This document shows positions 25,613-33,653 of a DNA stretch of 64,000 bases, piece after piece. The stretch's first letter is position 1. Each line of letters opens with the position of its first letter. This DNA is from Photobacterium jeanii. Its GTDB lineage: Bacteria; Pseudomonadota; Gammaproteobacteria; Enterobacterales; Vibrionaceae. The stretch is from positions 1 through 64,000 of the forward strand of contig NZ_LVHF01000012.1 in assembly GCF_001650345.1 (NCBI RefSeq), given 5' to 3'. The notes under the pieces are model-generated. The model worked only from the letters and a program-made list of their open reading frames with translations, did no database searches and was not told the origin of the DNA. The translations under genes and the position numbers were made by a program.

Positions 25613-26114
25613 TGCTGCATCAGCTTTGCTAGTGCTAGCAGGTTGTGCATCTGAGCCGGGTGTGACAGTACATGTACCGCCTGCAAAATCAAAAGTGTTT
25701 GGTGATGTAAGCTCGTGTGAGAGCCAGCTACAACTGCACGTAGTACATGAAACAGATGAGCTAGGTGAGCGTATTTACGTTAGCACAGAGCAAACTGTTG
25801 TGGTTGCTGGTGGTGATCGCGACAGCATTACTACGTTAGAAGAAGCTGCGCGTGATCGTGCTTTGTCTCTGGCGGTAATGGAAACCAACGGCGTGGCGAT
25901 TGAAAAGCACTTCAAGCAAAACGAAACTGTGTTAGACCGTAATGGTTCACAGTCATCGTATGGTGATGTTCAATCATGCTTAACCAGTAAAGCTGTAGGT
26001 ATTGGTGTTGCTCAACTTCGTCATTGTGATACCAAAACATTGCCATCGCGTCACATGGAAATGACCTGTGTGGTAGATGTCAAAGTACCGAAAATGAAAG
26101 TTGTGAAGATGTAA
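25590..26114 (+). CDS. Small lipoprotein, third gene of the operon
   Basis: 174 residues. The lipobox is LAGC with C19. The mature part has four cysteines that could form disulfides, and a region (residues ~70-110) of helical character, EEAARDRALSLAVMETNGVA. The start overlaps the preceding gene by 23 nt, and TGAGC/AGAGC upstream can serve as a ribosome-binding site. I do not recognise the family. Position and overlap indicate a function shared with the other two lipoproteins. A strong terminator follows. Confidence 0.75.
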   Translation: MNKLKLLSAASALLVLAGCASEPGVTVHVPPAKSKVFGDVSSCESQLQLHVVHETDELGERIYVSTEQTVVVAGGDRDSITTLEEAARDRALSLAVMETNGVAIEKHFKQNETVLDRNGSQSSYGDVQSCLTSKAVGIGVAQLRHCDTKTLPSRHMEMTCVVDVKVPKMKVVKM

Positions 26115-26135
26115 TTCTTTAAGATTTTGTAGTTC

Positions 26136-26168
26136 AAAAGCCAAGCATTTTATGCTTGGCTTTTTTTT
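26136..26168 (+). terminator. Terminator of the three-lipoprotein operon
   Basis: A 13-bp stem (AAAAGCCAAGCAT with ATGCTTGGCTTTT) with a 3-nt loop and a long T run. Confidence 0.92.
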
Positions 26169-26807
26169 GTCTGATGTTTATGAGATAGGGACTAGCGAGT
26201 CACTCTGTGAGGAAAATAAAACGTTGCCAGCATTAAATACATAAGCAGATTTGTTGCGATAGGTAAGCTGCATTCAAGAAAAGAACACTGAGCGCCAGAG
26301 TAAAAGTCTCAGAGACGACTAACAAGGAAAAACGAGTGGATAGCTGTAAATTAGAAACGAAAAAATCAGCAATGTTGTACGTAACATTACTGCTTGGGAT
26401 ACGACGAAAGGAGTAGGGGGAAGGTGAGTTTGACCGAACTGTACCTTCCTCCAGAGTAAGCCTTTAAGTGACCGAAAAATAAAGACTTACTAAGTTTTTC
26501 GCTGAGTACGAATTAGCAAAAAACGACAATATCGATTGCTGGGCTGATAATACCTATTTTGGTTTGTGGCGGCTAGACTCCGGCAGTAAGCTGTTGATGT
26601 CAAAAACGCTAAGAGTGTAAAGTTAGGGTTACAGTTGATAGTGTTTAGAGCGACTCACCAGTTTTCGTAGCAAATAAAGTGAAAGCGAGACACTAGCTAG
26701 AGTGACCTTAGTTCTTTGGTGATGACTATTGGGGGGTTGGTGGGTAAGTAGAGCTGATGGGTAAGATAAGCTAACGGTGAAGTGTTGAATATAATGGGCT
26801 AAGTACT
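26169..26807. other. Gene-free region with strong hairpins, candidate non-coding RNA
   Basis: About 640 bp without a supported protein gene. At 26416-26452 a 10-bp stem GGGGGAAGGT/ACCTTCCTCC (one G-T pair) encloses a further 4-bp stem AGTT/AACT around a TGACCG loop. Just before it, 26372-26397 forms a second hairpin (arms near CAGCAATGTT and AACATTACTG). A 26-codon frame from GTG at 26336 ends at 26416 with AAGGA upstream, but it is too short to trust. The structures suggest an RNA gene or a decayed element; no promoter or plus-strand terminator was found. Confidence 0.35.
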
Positions 26808-26830
26808 AAAAAGGCAGCCGAAGCTGCCTT
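26808..26830 (-). terminator. Terminator of purC
   Basis: An 8-bp stem (AAGGCAGC with GCTGCCTT) around a CGAA loop. The U-tract lies on the minus strand, so it ends the purC transcript 42 nt after the stop codon. Confidence 0.88.
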
Positions 26831-26871
26831 AATGATCACTGGTCTTTAGCCAATAGTCGTGAAGGACGTGA

Positions 26872-27975
26872 TTAGTCGATCAGATCATACTGCTCACGAA
26901 GCACTTCGATGATTTCAGCTTTTGGATTGTCACTTAAATGGATTTTCTGGCCTGTGATTTTTTCTGCAATCTCAGTATAAACTTTAGATAGGTTCATTAA
27001 AGACTCAAGAGGAAGTTCGTTATCACGTGCAAGTGCAAAGCGTTCATCCATACGGTCTTTATTTAATAGAATATCAGGATCAGGGAAGTGGTTAAGCAGG
27101 AACTGGCGGAAACCTTCTTTTGAATTTTCCACAATATTCCCATCACGGTAAGCGGCTTCATCCCAAATACGTGATGAGTCTGGCGTCCCGACTTCATCCA
27201 TGTAAATTAACTTTTCTTTGCCTTCTGCATCGGTAACGTAGCCAAATTCAAACTTAGTATCGACAAACACTTGCCCTAATTTGGCCAGTTCAGCACTGAT
27301 CATATCAAAGCCTTCTTTAAGCAGTTTTTCGTAGTATGCAATGTCGTTTGCTGAGGAGAAGTTAAATGCTGCGAAGTTATCTTCAATATTTTTACGCGTG
27401 ATATTGACGTCATCAACGGCAGGAACGCCTGGAATGCCCTCAAGAATGCCTTTGGTTGATGGGGTGATCAGTAGCTCAGGTAGCTTTTGATCTCGCTCTA
27501 GCCCTTCAGGAACGGCAATGCCACAGAACTCACGTTCGCCTTTTTCGTACGAGCGCCACATAGAGCCAGTAATATATTGACGACAAATCGCTTCAATTTT
27601 TACTGGCTTCGCTTTTTGCACAATCCATACAAATGGATGTGGGATATCTAGAATATGGCTGTCAGCAAGACCGTTCTCACGGAATAATTTAAACCAATGG
27701 TTAGAGATTGCGTTCAGTGCTGCACCCTTACCAGGAACACCTTTTAAGCCTCCTTTCCCGTGCCAAATGCAGTCAAAGGCAGAGATACGGTCACTGATTA
27801 CCATGATTGCTAATGGTGAATCTGACTTAACGTTGTAGCCTTTTTCCTTGATAAGACGCTGGCTGTCTTCTTCGGTTAACCAATAAACCGAACGAACTTT
27901 ACCACTGTGAACTGGTTTGTCGGTGCGGATTGGTAGGTCATCATTTACTGCAAGAACTTGATCAGCAAGGCTCAT
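26872..27975 (-). CDS. purC: Phosphoribosylaminoimidazole-succinocarboxamide synthase
   Basis: 367 residues, the long form found in Vibrio rather than the ~237-residue E. coli type. It joins CAIR and aspartate with ATP to make SAICAR in purine synthesis. Signatures visible are SGKVRSVYW near the N-terminus, then [13 protein letters not shown] (ATP/substrate site) and ITGSMWRSY, with the strongly conserved DTKFEFGYV and [13 protein letters not shown] stretches. It is a single-gene unit with its own PurR-type operator upstream and terminator downstream. There is a hairpin in the 5' leader at 28013-28035. Confidence 0.97.
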   Translation of the reverse strand: MSLADQVLAVNDDLPIRTDKPVHSGKVRSVYWLTEEDSQRLIKEKGYNVKSDSPLAIMVISDRISAFDCIWHGKGGLKGVPGKGAALNAISNHWFKLFRENGLADSHILDIPHPFVWIVQKAKPVKIEAICRQYITGSMWRSYEKGEREFCGIAVPEGLERDQKLPELLITPSTKGILEGIPGVPAVDDVNITRKNIEDNFAAFNFSSANDIAYYEKLLKEGFDMISAELAKLGQVFVDTKFEFGYVTDAEGKEKLIYMDEVGTPDSSRIWDEAAYRDGNIVENSKEGFRQFLLNHFPDPDILLNKDRMDERFALARDNELPLESLMNLSKVYTEIAEKITGQKIHLSDNPKAEIIEVLREQYDLID

Positions 27976-28012
27976 AGCGAAATTCCTATTTCAAAATAAC
28001 GAAGGTAAGGCA

Positions 28013-28035
28013 CCTTTAGCACTTGATGCTAAAGG
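28013..28035 (-). promoter_or_regulatory. Hairpin in the purC leader
   Basis: An 8-bp stem (CCTTTAGC with GCTAAAGG) with a 7-nt loop, located 38 nt upstream of the purC start. Without a U-tract on the minus strand it is not a terminator; it may stabilise the mRNA. Confidence 0.4.
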
Positions 28036-28093
28036 GCTTATGCCAAATTCTGAGCGGGATCATACCAGAACATTTTTGTGTCTTACAGGAAAA

Positions 28094-28109
28094 AAGCAAA
28101 CGTTTGCCT
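28094..28109. promoter_or_regulatory. PurR operator of purC
   Basis: AAGCAAACGTTTGCCT contains the perfect 12-bp palindrome GCAAACGTTTGC and matches the PurR box consensus (ANGCAANCGNTTNCNT) at every fixed position. It lies about 120 bp upstream of the purC start, in the right place for repression by PurR with hypoxanthine or guanine. Confidence 0.85.
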
Positions 28110-28602
28110 TTTGATGGGGGGAGAAATTTAACCTGAGCATAGCAACGTGTCTGATTGGCGCTTATACCTAAATTTTGTCTGCGAGGATAATGTCGAGTGT
28201 AAATTTGATTAAGTAGCCCAAACAACATATTTGAGTAAGTCATTAAACCGTCACTACTATATGCAAGAAGCTTTCATTGATTTTTAGATAGGTCGATAAG
28301 ATGTGGATTGATGGATTAAATATATTTTCTAGCCGCTCCAATGTATTCATCATTCATATTGTTTTTTGATTATTAATTAATTTTTATGGTGTTATCTCGT
28401 TTATATTGGATGCAGGTATTTTCCTGCTTTGCTCTTGTGGGTATAAATTTAAGATTATAAGTCTGTGATTTTAAATCAATAATAAAATACTGTTCGATTT
28501 ATTTTGCTAGAGGGGTTTACAAACAAAATCTATTTCAGTAAATTCTCTTCCCGAAGAATAAAACAACGTTCAAAATAACATTCTAAAAACAACGGAGTGA
28601 AT
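28110..28602. other. Intergenic region upstream of the outer-membrane barrel gene
   Basis: About 490 bp shared by the purC promoter and the promoter of the barrel gene. It is very AT-rich from 28300 to 28560. A 75-codon frame on the minus strand (28016-28243) crosses the PurR box and is not accepted as a gene. I see no RNA gene. Confidence 0.45.
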
Positions 28603-29157
28603 ATGAAAAAGTTACTAGCCTTAGCAATCCTTTCATCTGTAGGTCTTGGTGCAACAGCAGCGCATGCTGAAGGTTTGTATGTTGGTGCTGACGCTCAACT
28701 TCAACAACAACAAGTTAAAAGTGATGGTGCTAAGAAGAAAACTAAACTTGGTAGCTTGAACGGTAAAGTAGGTTACGAGTTTAACGAGTACTTTGCAGTT
28801 GAAGGTCGTGCTGGTATGGGCCTTAAAAACGGTAAGTACAGCCTACCTAACAACATGGATATGAAAGTAAAAGAGAAGTACAACCTAGGTGCTTACGCGC
28901 TAGCAAGCTACCCAGTAACTGATACCTTCTCTGTGTATGCGATGGGTGGTTACTCTTACGCTAAGAATGAACTAAAGGTAGCGAACCAAACAGAGAAGGC
29001 GAATATTAAGGGTCTATCTTACGGTATCGGTGCTAAATACAAGCTAACGAGTGAGCTTGCGCTAACAACAGAAGTTGGCCATTACGGTAAGTACAAAAAA
29101 GATGGCGATAAAGTGTCTAAAAACGCAGTTAGCCTAGGTGTTCAATACAGCTTCTAA
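28603..29157 (+). CDS. Outer-membrane beta-barrel protein
   Basis: 184 residues from the ATG at 28603 with GGAG 6 nt upstream. The signal peptide MKKLLALAILSSVGLGATAAHA is cleaved before EGLYVG. The mature ~162 residues show the small OmpA/OmpX-type eight-strand barrel pattern: GLYVGADAQLQ at the start, alternating aromatic and hydrophobic residues, and the C-terminal strand NAVSLGVQYSF ending in Phe for BamA recognition. Strong codon bias (for example GGT, CTA, AAC) suggests high expression. The ligand or role is unknown. A terminator follows. Confidence 0.85.
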   Translation: MKKLLALAILSSVGLGATAAHAEGLYVGADAQLQQQQVKSDGAKKKTKLGSLNGKVGYEFNEYFAVEGRAGMGLKNGKYSLPNNMDMKVKEKYNLGAYALASYPVTDTFSVYAMGGYSYAKNELKVANQTEKANIKGLSYGIGAKYKLTSELALTTEVGHYGKYKKDGDKVSKNAVSLGVQYSF

Positions 29158-29179
29158 TGTTGAAGTGAATTGAAAACAC

Positions 29180-29209
29180 AAAAACGCAGCCTTAATGGCT
29201 GCGTTTTTA
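29180..29209 (+). terminator. Terminator of the barrel gene
   Basis: A 10-bp stem (AAACGCAGCC with GGCTGCGTTT) with a 5-nt loop, flanked by A and T runs, so it may work in both directions between the convergent genes. Confidence 0.88.
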
Positions 29210-29229
29210 TTTGATATCAATATTACTCA

Positions 29230-29943
29230 CTATTCCGTAAACCCATCCATCAAAATTAAATCGACGTCTGTAAAGGTTGAATCATTATCGCTGGCAATGG
29301 CGTTATAAACTTTTCCGTTTACTAAATCGATAGTCACCATTTTCACAATGTTTTTTGAACCCGTAGGGGTTAGCGATACATCATATTGACCCGCGGGTAG
29401 AGCAACAAAGCCAGTATTTTCTTTAAATACTAAAGCTGTAACGTTTGGCTCAACGGTATTGATGTCGGTTTGTGGTGCGGTGATATAAATATCTACACCA
29501 GCGGCTGATGCGGTATTCGCAAAGGCTGAACCATGAATTAAACGAATTTGTGCCATTGCATCCATTTGAGGTGTGGTGTCGTCTAGCACAATTACTGTGA
29601 ATGGACCGTTGCCACCGTCGAATTTGTCTAACGCCAGAGCACTGTATTTTTTATCTACTTCTAAAGCTAAGTCGGCTTCAAATACTGCAGTTGTTGTGCC
29701 TGCTCCAACTACTTTCACATTGTAGGTTGCTGGCTCTAGTGAAGCATAGTCAGTCACTTCTTTAAATTTGAGGTCTGTAAAGGCGGCGGCGTCATTGACT
29801 AGGATATCTACGGCGGGTGCATCTGCTGAGCCATGAATCACACGTAGTTCAGGGTTAGTCGGTGTTGATGAATCGTCATCGTCACATGCGGTAATAAACG
29901 TTGCTGTAAGTGCAAGTAATGCTGCTTTTAACCAAGTATTCAT
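29230..29943 (-). CDS. DUF4397 domain lipoprotein
   Basis: 237 residues. The lipobox ITAC gives C20 as the lipidated cysteine, followed by an acidic DDDDSS linker. Two DUF4397 repeats follow: the first opens with LRVIHGSADAPAVDILVND, the second with IRLIHGSAFANTASAAGVDIY. DUF4397 domains are beta-sandwich modules found in envelope-anchored or secreted proteins of unclear role. It is convergent with the barrel gene and divergent from the helicase gene. The ATG at 29943 has AGGAAG upstream. Confidence 0.85.
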   Translation of the reverse strand: MNTWLKAALLALTATFITACDDDDSSTPTNPELRVIHGSADAPAVDILVNDAAAFTDLKFKEVTDYASLEPATYNVKVVGAGTTTAVFEADLALEVDKKYSALALDKFDGGNGPFTVIVLDDTTPQMDAMAQIRLIHGSAFANTASAAGVDIYITAPQTDINTVEPNVTALVFKENTGFVALPAGQYDVSLTPTGSKNIVKMVTIDLVNGKVYNAIASDNDSTFTDVDLILMDGFTE

Positions 29944-30140
29944 GATACTTCCTCCTGTGTGGTCTCTGAATTTACGAGGGAGGACCAGAAGTCGATCACA
30001 TGCTTTTTTTACTTACGGGTTTAAAAATGAGACAAGATTTGCGCAAAGGTTAACCGTCGTGGTTGATTGTTTTTGCTGGTTTAGTCAGTTGGGGAGTAGT
30101 TATGGCACAATGCGGTGTCCAAAATTAACAGCCAATCGTC

Positions 30141-32429
30141 ATGACTTGTTTTACTGCTGAACAACAACAATTTATTCAACACCAAAACGGCAATGCTGTG
30201 TGTATTGCGGGAGCTGGAACTGGTAAAACTACCACCTTGGTAGGGCTAATCAAGCAGAAGCTAGAGACGGTCGCCTCTGAAAACATCATGGTGTTGATGT
30301 TCAATAAAGATATTCGTACCGACTTCAAAGCCAAGTTGGTTGAATCTGGTGTTCAGCAAGCTGTGCCTGTTCATACGTTTCATAGTTTTTGTCTTAAGTT
30401 TCTTAATCATACAGGCTATTTAAGAGAAACGGGCTTTACTGCGGAATTTAACCAAGGCGAACAAGATAAGCGCTTTGTCACTCAAATATTGCGTAGTATT
30501 GCTGGTGGTGAAAAATCGTATCAACGACAGCAGTTAATTAAAGACCCAAAGACCATCGAATTGGTAATGAACTTCATTGGCTTAGTGAAAGCGTATATGT
30601 TGCCTGCTAATGAAGTCTTTGCGCTGACTGATATTAGTGAAGAGTACCGTTTTATCATAAGCGCTTACCATGATTTTGAAGTGATAAGAAAGCAGCACAA
30701 GGTGTTGTTTTTTGACGATTGGTTAGTTGAGACGGTGAAAGTATTAAAGCAATCACCCGAGATTCAGGCTTATTACCAACATCAATGCCAACTACTGATA
30801 GTCGATGAGTTTCAAGATATTAACAATGCGCAATATGCCTTGTTAAAAGCCCTGCTAGGCGATAACTCACAGCTCATTGCAGTTGGCGATGTTGATCAGT
30901 GTATCTATAAATGGCGGGGCAGTGCACCGCAATTTATGCTCAACTTTGAGCAAGATTTTAAGCCTGCAACAACATATACCCTCTCGAAAACTTTTCGTTT
31001 CGGACACTCGCTGGCGTTAGCTGCTGGACATTTGATTGCTAATAATAATGAACGTTTTCATGATTTTGTGACGATATCAAATGAAGAGCAGAGTGATACT
31101 CAAGTCGCGGTTACTGGAAGCGGACGTCAAGTCGGCGAAATCGCTCAAGCTATTCAAACGCACCTAAATAATGGTGTTGCACCGAATGATATTGCAATTT
31201 TAGTGCGTCGCTGGTCTCAAGCTTTGTTGTTTGAGCTGGCATTTCTCTCTAAGCAAATTCCATTTCAAATGCCTATCCCTTCTGTGCTTTCGCACTGCCG
31301 TGAGGTGCGCTTATTGATGGAGTTAATGGGCTTTGTTACAGGGCGTTTTCGTGATTATCCGCAGCAATACAAAAGTAATGTCTTGTTTAATTTGATGTCT
31401 TTCCCGCATTGCTACATCCCAAATAAACTATTACAGCCTTTTTGTAATGAGCTTGCTGCTTTGCCCGTTTCACAATGGCGCAGCCATGCTGTCAAACTGG
31501 AGAAAATCCACGAGTCAGTGAAGTTTGATAGCTTTATCGATCGTGTGGAACTGCTTGCTCAGTTAGAACCTAAAGGGAGTTTTAAAGCAGTAGAAGTTTA
31601 TCGCCAATATCGTAAACAGAGCTTTTTAGATAACTGGATTTGGAAGACAGAAGCAACAAGCACCGAGATAGAAGAAGCGCTAGAGCGACTCGACAGTATT
31701 GAAACCGTACTTGAAACGATGGATCAACCCTGTGAGAAAGCGTTGCAGTATTTTGAATACTACTCGAACCAGTCTCAGCAACACCAGCAGACTTCTAAGA
31801 GTGATAGCGTACAGCTAACTACCATCTTTCGTGCTAAAGGTTGTGAATATCAGCATGTCTTCTTGCCGTACTGGGATAAAGATGCTTTTCCTTATGTGAA
31901 TCGTGCTGCTTCGAGTATTGCTGCAGATACCGAAGAAGAGCGGCGTTTGGCGTATGTTGCCATTACCCGCGCCAAGCAGAGTGCACATATTTTCTATACT
32001 ACTGAGCATAACAAAGAGTCACTACGCCAATGTGCAAGTCAATTCGTGCTGGAAGCCAAAACTAATATAGCGGCTGAAGCTGGATCTGCTCTGTACCAAG
32101 AGGGAGAGCTGCCATACTTCCGTTCTACGCTGCTAGAACAGTATTACGACAAGCTGGGTCGGCTTGAAGACATGGTAAAGCCTGAATTGCCGATGGTTGT
32201 AGAAAAATCTTTTAGCTCAGAGGGTTATAGTTATGGGTGGGCACTAACTCAGCCTTTACCAGCGAATGCTGAAAAAGTGATTCGATCGATGGTGAAAACG
32301 AAAACGCGTAAGTATTTAGATGGTGAGTTAACAAGGATACTTCGTGAGCTAGCGAATGCTTCTGAAACTAAAAAGAAAGTGTTAGAAAATCGATTGATCG
32401 TTGTTGCAAGAGCGAAAGAGCGTAAATAG
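30141..32429 (+). CDS. UvrD/Rep-type superfamily 1 DNA helicase
   Basis: 762 residues. Motif I (Walker A) is GAGTGKT at residues 24-30, motif II is LLIVDEFQDINNAQ, motif III covers GDVDQCIYKWRGS, motif IV surrounds LSKTFRFGHSLALAAG, motif V covers TIFRAKGCEYQHVFLP, and motif VI is EERRLAYVAITRAKQ. This is a complete SF1A 3'-5' helicase. It is not UvrD, Rep or HelD by motif details, so it is a divergent paralogue. The C-terminal ~150 residues are unique. The gene stands alone and starts 197 bp from the divergent lipoprotein gene. A role in DNA repair or replication is likely. Confidence 0.88.
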   Translation: MTCFTAEQQQFIQHQNGNAVCIAGAGTGKTTTLVGLIKQKLETVASENIMVLMFNKDIRTDFKAKLVESGVQQAVPVHTFHSFCLKFLNHTGYLRETGFTAEFNQGEQDKRFVTQILRSIAGGEKSYQRQQLIKDPKTIELVMNFIGLVKAYMLPANEVFALTDISEEYRFIISAYHDFEVIRKQHKVLFFDDWLVETVKVLKQSPEIQAYYQHQCQLLIVDEFQDINNAQYALLKALLGDNSQLIAVGDVDQCIYKWRGSAPQFMLNFEQDFKPATTYTLSKTFRFGHSLALAAGHLIANNNERFHDFVTISNEEQSDTQVAVTGSGRQVGEIAQAIQTHLNNGVAPNDIAILVRRWSQALLFELAFLSKQIPFQMPIPSVLSHCREVRLLMELMGFVTGRFRDYPQQYKSNVLFNLMSFPHCYIPNKLLQPFCNELAALPVSQWRSHAVKLEKIHESVKFDSFIDRVELLAQLEPKGSFKAVEVYRQYRKQSFLDNWIWKTEATSTEIEEALERLDSIETVLETMDQPCEKALQYFEYYSNQSQQHQQTSKSDSVQLTTIFRAKGCEYQHVFLPYWDKDAFPYVNRAASSIAADTEEERRLAYVAITRAKQSAHIFYTTEHNKESLRQCASQFVLEAKTNIAAEAGSALYQEGELPYFRSTLLEQYYDKLGRLEDMVKPELPMVVEKSFSSEGYSYGWALTQPLPANAEKVIRSMVKTKTRKYLDGELTRILRELANASETKKKVLENRLIVVARAKERK

Positions 32430-32467
32430 AAAAACTCTGATTAAGTGAATCAATCACTTAATCAGAG
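32430..32467 (-). terminator. Terminator of the L,D-transpeptidase-like gene
   Basis: A perfect 14-bp stem (CTCTGATTAAGTGA with TCACTTAATCAGAG) with a 5-nt loop. The U-tract is on the minus strand, so it belongs to the gene at 32574-33218. Confidence 0.85.
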
Positions 32468-32573
32468 AATGAGTGTTATTATTCTTAATTATTTATTGTT
32501 GTTCTGAGAGTAATAGCGTGAGCAATACTATTACTAAATCAATAAAAACAATTAATTATAAAAATTGCTGTTG

Positions 32574-33218
32574 TTAAGCATGAGCGTAAATAACGCTGCC
32601 ACCTTTAATGGTGTTGATAATAGCGCGAGACTCTTTTTTCGGTAAAGCTGGACAACCCCAACTACGGCCTAAATAACCGTTTCGTCTGATGAAGCTTTCT
32701 GTTGCGTAATCAGCACCATGAACAACAATATAGCGACGACGGGCGTTATCGTTAATTCCTTTAGTTAGACCATCTAACTTCAATGAATAGCCATTACCAC
32801 CGTAATAAGTAGTATCTGTTAAGAAAGTACCTAAAGAGGTTTGCTTTGAGTTCACGACATTAGAGAAGCGATTTGCCATTTTACCACCGCTGTTAACACC
32901 ATGGGTTACGTAGGTGTGGTAAAGTAACTTGCTGTTTTTAATGTCAATTACAAAGAAGCGCTTTTCTGTAGAAGGCTTGCTGTAATCAATGATGGTTAGA
33001 ATTGATTTCTTTTTGTTTTTTGTTTTATCGTACTCAATATAACCATTTTTAAATAATTGATAATCCATTACTTTATCAAGGTTAGCTGCTTTGTAGGCAT
33101 GCTTAATTATAATTTCTGCTGTTTGATTCTTATTTGTTTGCTGCGTAAAGTTTGCTGCATTAATGTTGAAAGATACAAACCACAAAGCCAATAAAACTAG
33201 ACTAGTGAACCTTTTCAT
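32574..33218 (-). CDS. Murein L,D-transpeptidase catalytic domain protein (YkuD_2 type)
   Basis: 214 residues with a signal peptide (MKRFTSLVLLALWFVSFNINA). The catalytic segment reads YIVVHGADYATESFIRRNGYLGRSWGCPAL; C189 is the nucleophile and the upstream His is in VVHG. This matches the YkuD_2 subgroup (PF13645) rather than classic YkuD. Such proteins act in the periplasm on peptidoglycan stem peptides, or hydrolyse them. No LysM or other cell-wall binding domain is present. It stands alone with its own terminator. Confidence 0.87.
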   Translation of the reverse strand: MKRFTSLVLLALWFVSFNINAANFTQQTNKNQTAEIIIKHAYKAANLDKVMDYQLFKNGYIEYDKTKNKKKSILTIIDYSKPSTEKRFFVIDIKNSKLLYHTYVTHGVNSGGKMANRFSNVVNSKQTSLGTFLTDTTYYGGNGYSLKLDGLTKGINDNARRRYIVVHGADYATESFIRRNGYLGRSWGCPALPKKESRAIINTIKGGSVIYAHA

Positions 33219-33603
33219 TTCCCTTAAACACTCAAATTACTGATGAATTAAAAACTGGACGCCGACTTTATCATAAAAAATGAATATGTTTAGCGATAAA
33301 GCAGAATAACGAAATCATGATAAAAGAGTGAAAAAGACTAGGATTATTTTAACTCTGTAAATTCTAGTATAGAGAGAACATAGGCTTATAATGCAAACAC
33401 TGTATAATTAATGTTTTATTTGTCACGAATGCTACCCGGTATAAAAGGTCAAGGTTTGGTAAAATAAAGATCCTAAATACTTGTAATAAAAAGCAAAGAG
33501 AAATTCTTTTTAAATAAAAGTGAGAGAATGTAACGGATGAACTGTTTGCTTGTTTTTTGACCGCTTTGGATTCGGCTGGGGGAAGCTGATGTGACGTTGA
33601 TTC
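33219..33603. other. AT-rich promoter region of the L,D-transpeptidase-like gene
   Basis: About 385 bp, strongly AT-rich, between the transpeptidase-like gene and the chitinase terminator. No reading frame, RNA gene or clear operator is visible. Confidence 0.4.
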
Positions 33604-33637
33604 AAAAAGAAAGAGCAGGGTGGTGATCCCTGCTCTT
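33604..33637 (-). terminator. Terminator of the chitinase gene
   Basis: A 10-bp stem (AAGAGCAGGG with CCCTGCTCTT) with a 7-nt loop. The minus strand continues with TCTTTTTG, so it ends the chitinase transcript. Confidence 0.85.
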
Positions 33638-33653
33638 AGTTTATTGATTAGCG

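Noticed and set aside
26336-26416. 26-codon frame with AAGGA upstream in the gene-free stretch
   Set aside because: Too short to support as a gene, and part of it overlaps the hairpin region; treated as a possible RNA instead.
28016-28243. 75-codon minus-strand frame upstream of purC
   Set aside because: It overlaps the PurR operator and the purC leader hairpin, and its composition does not look coding.
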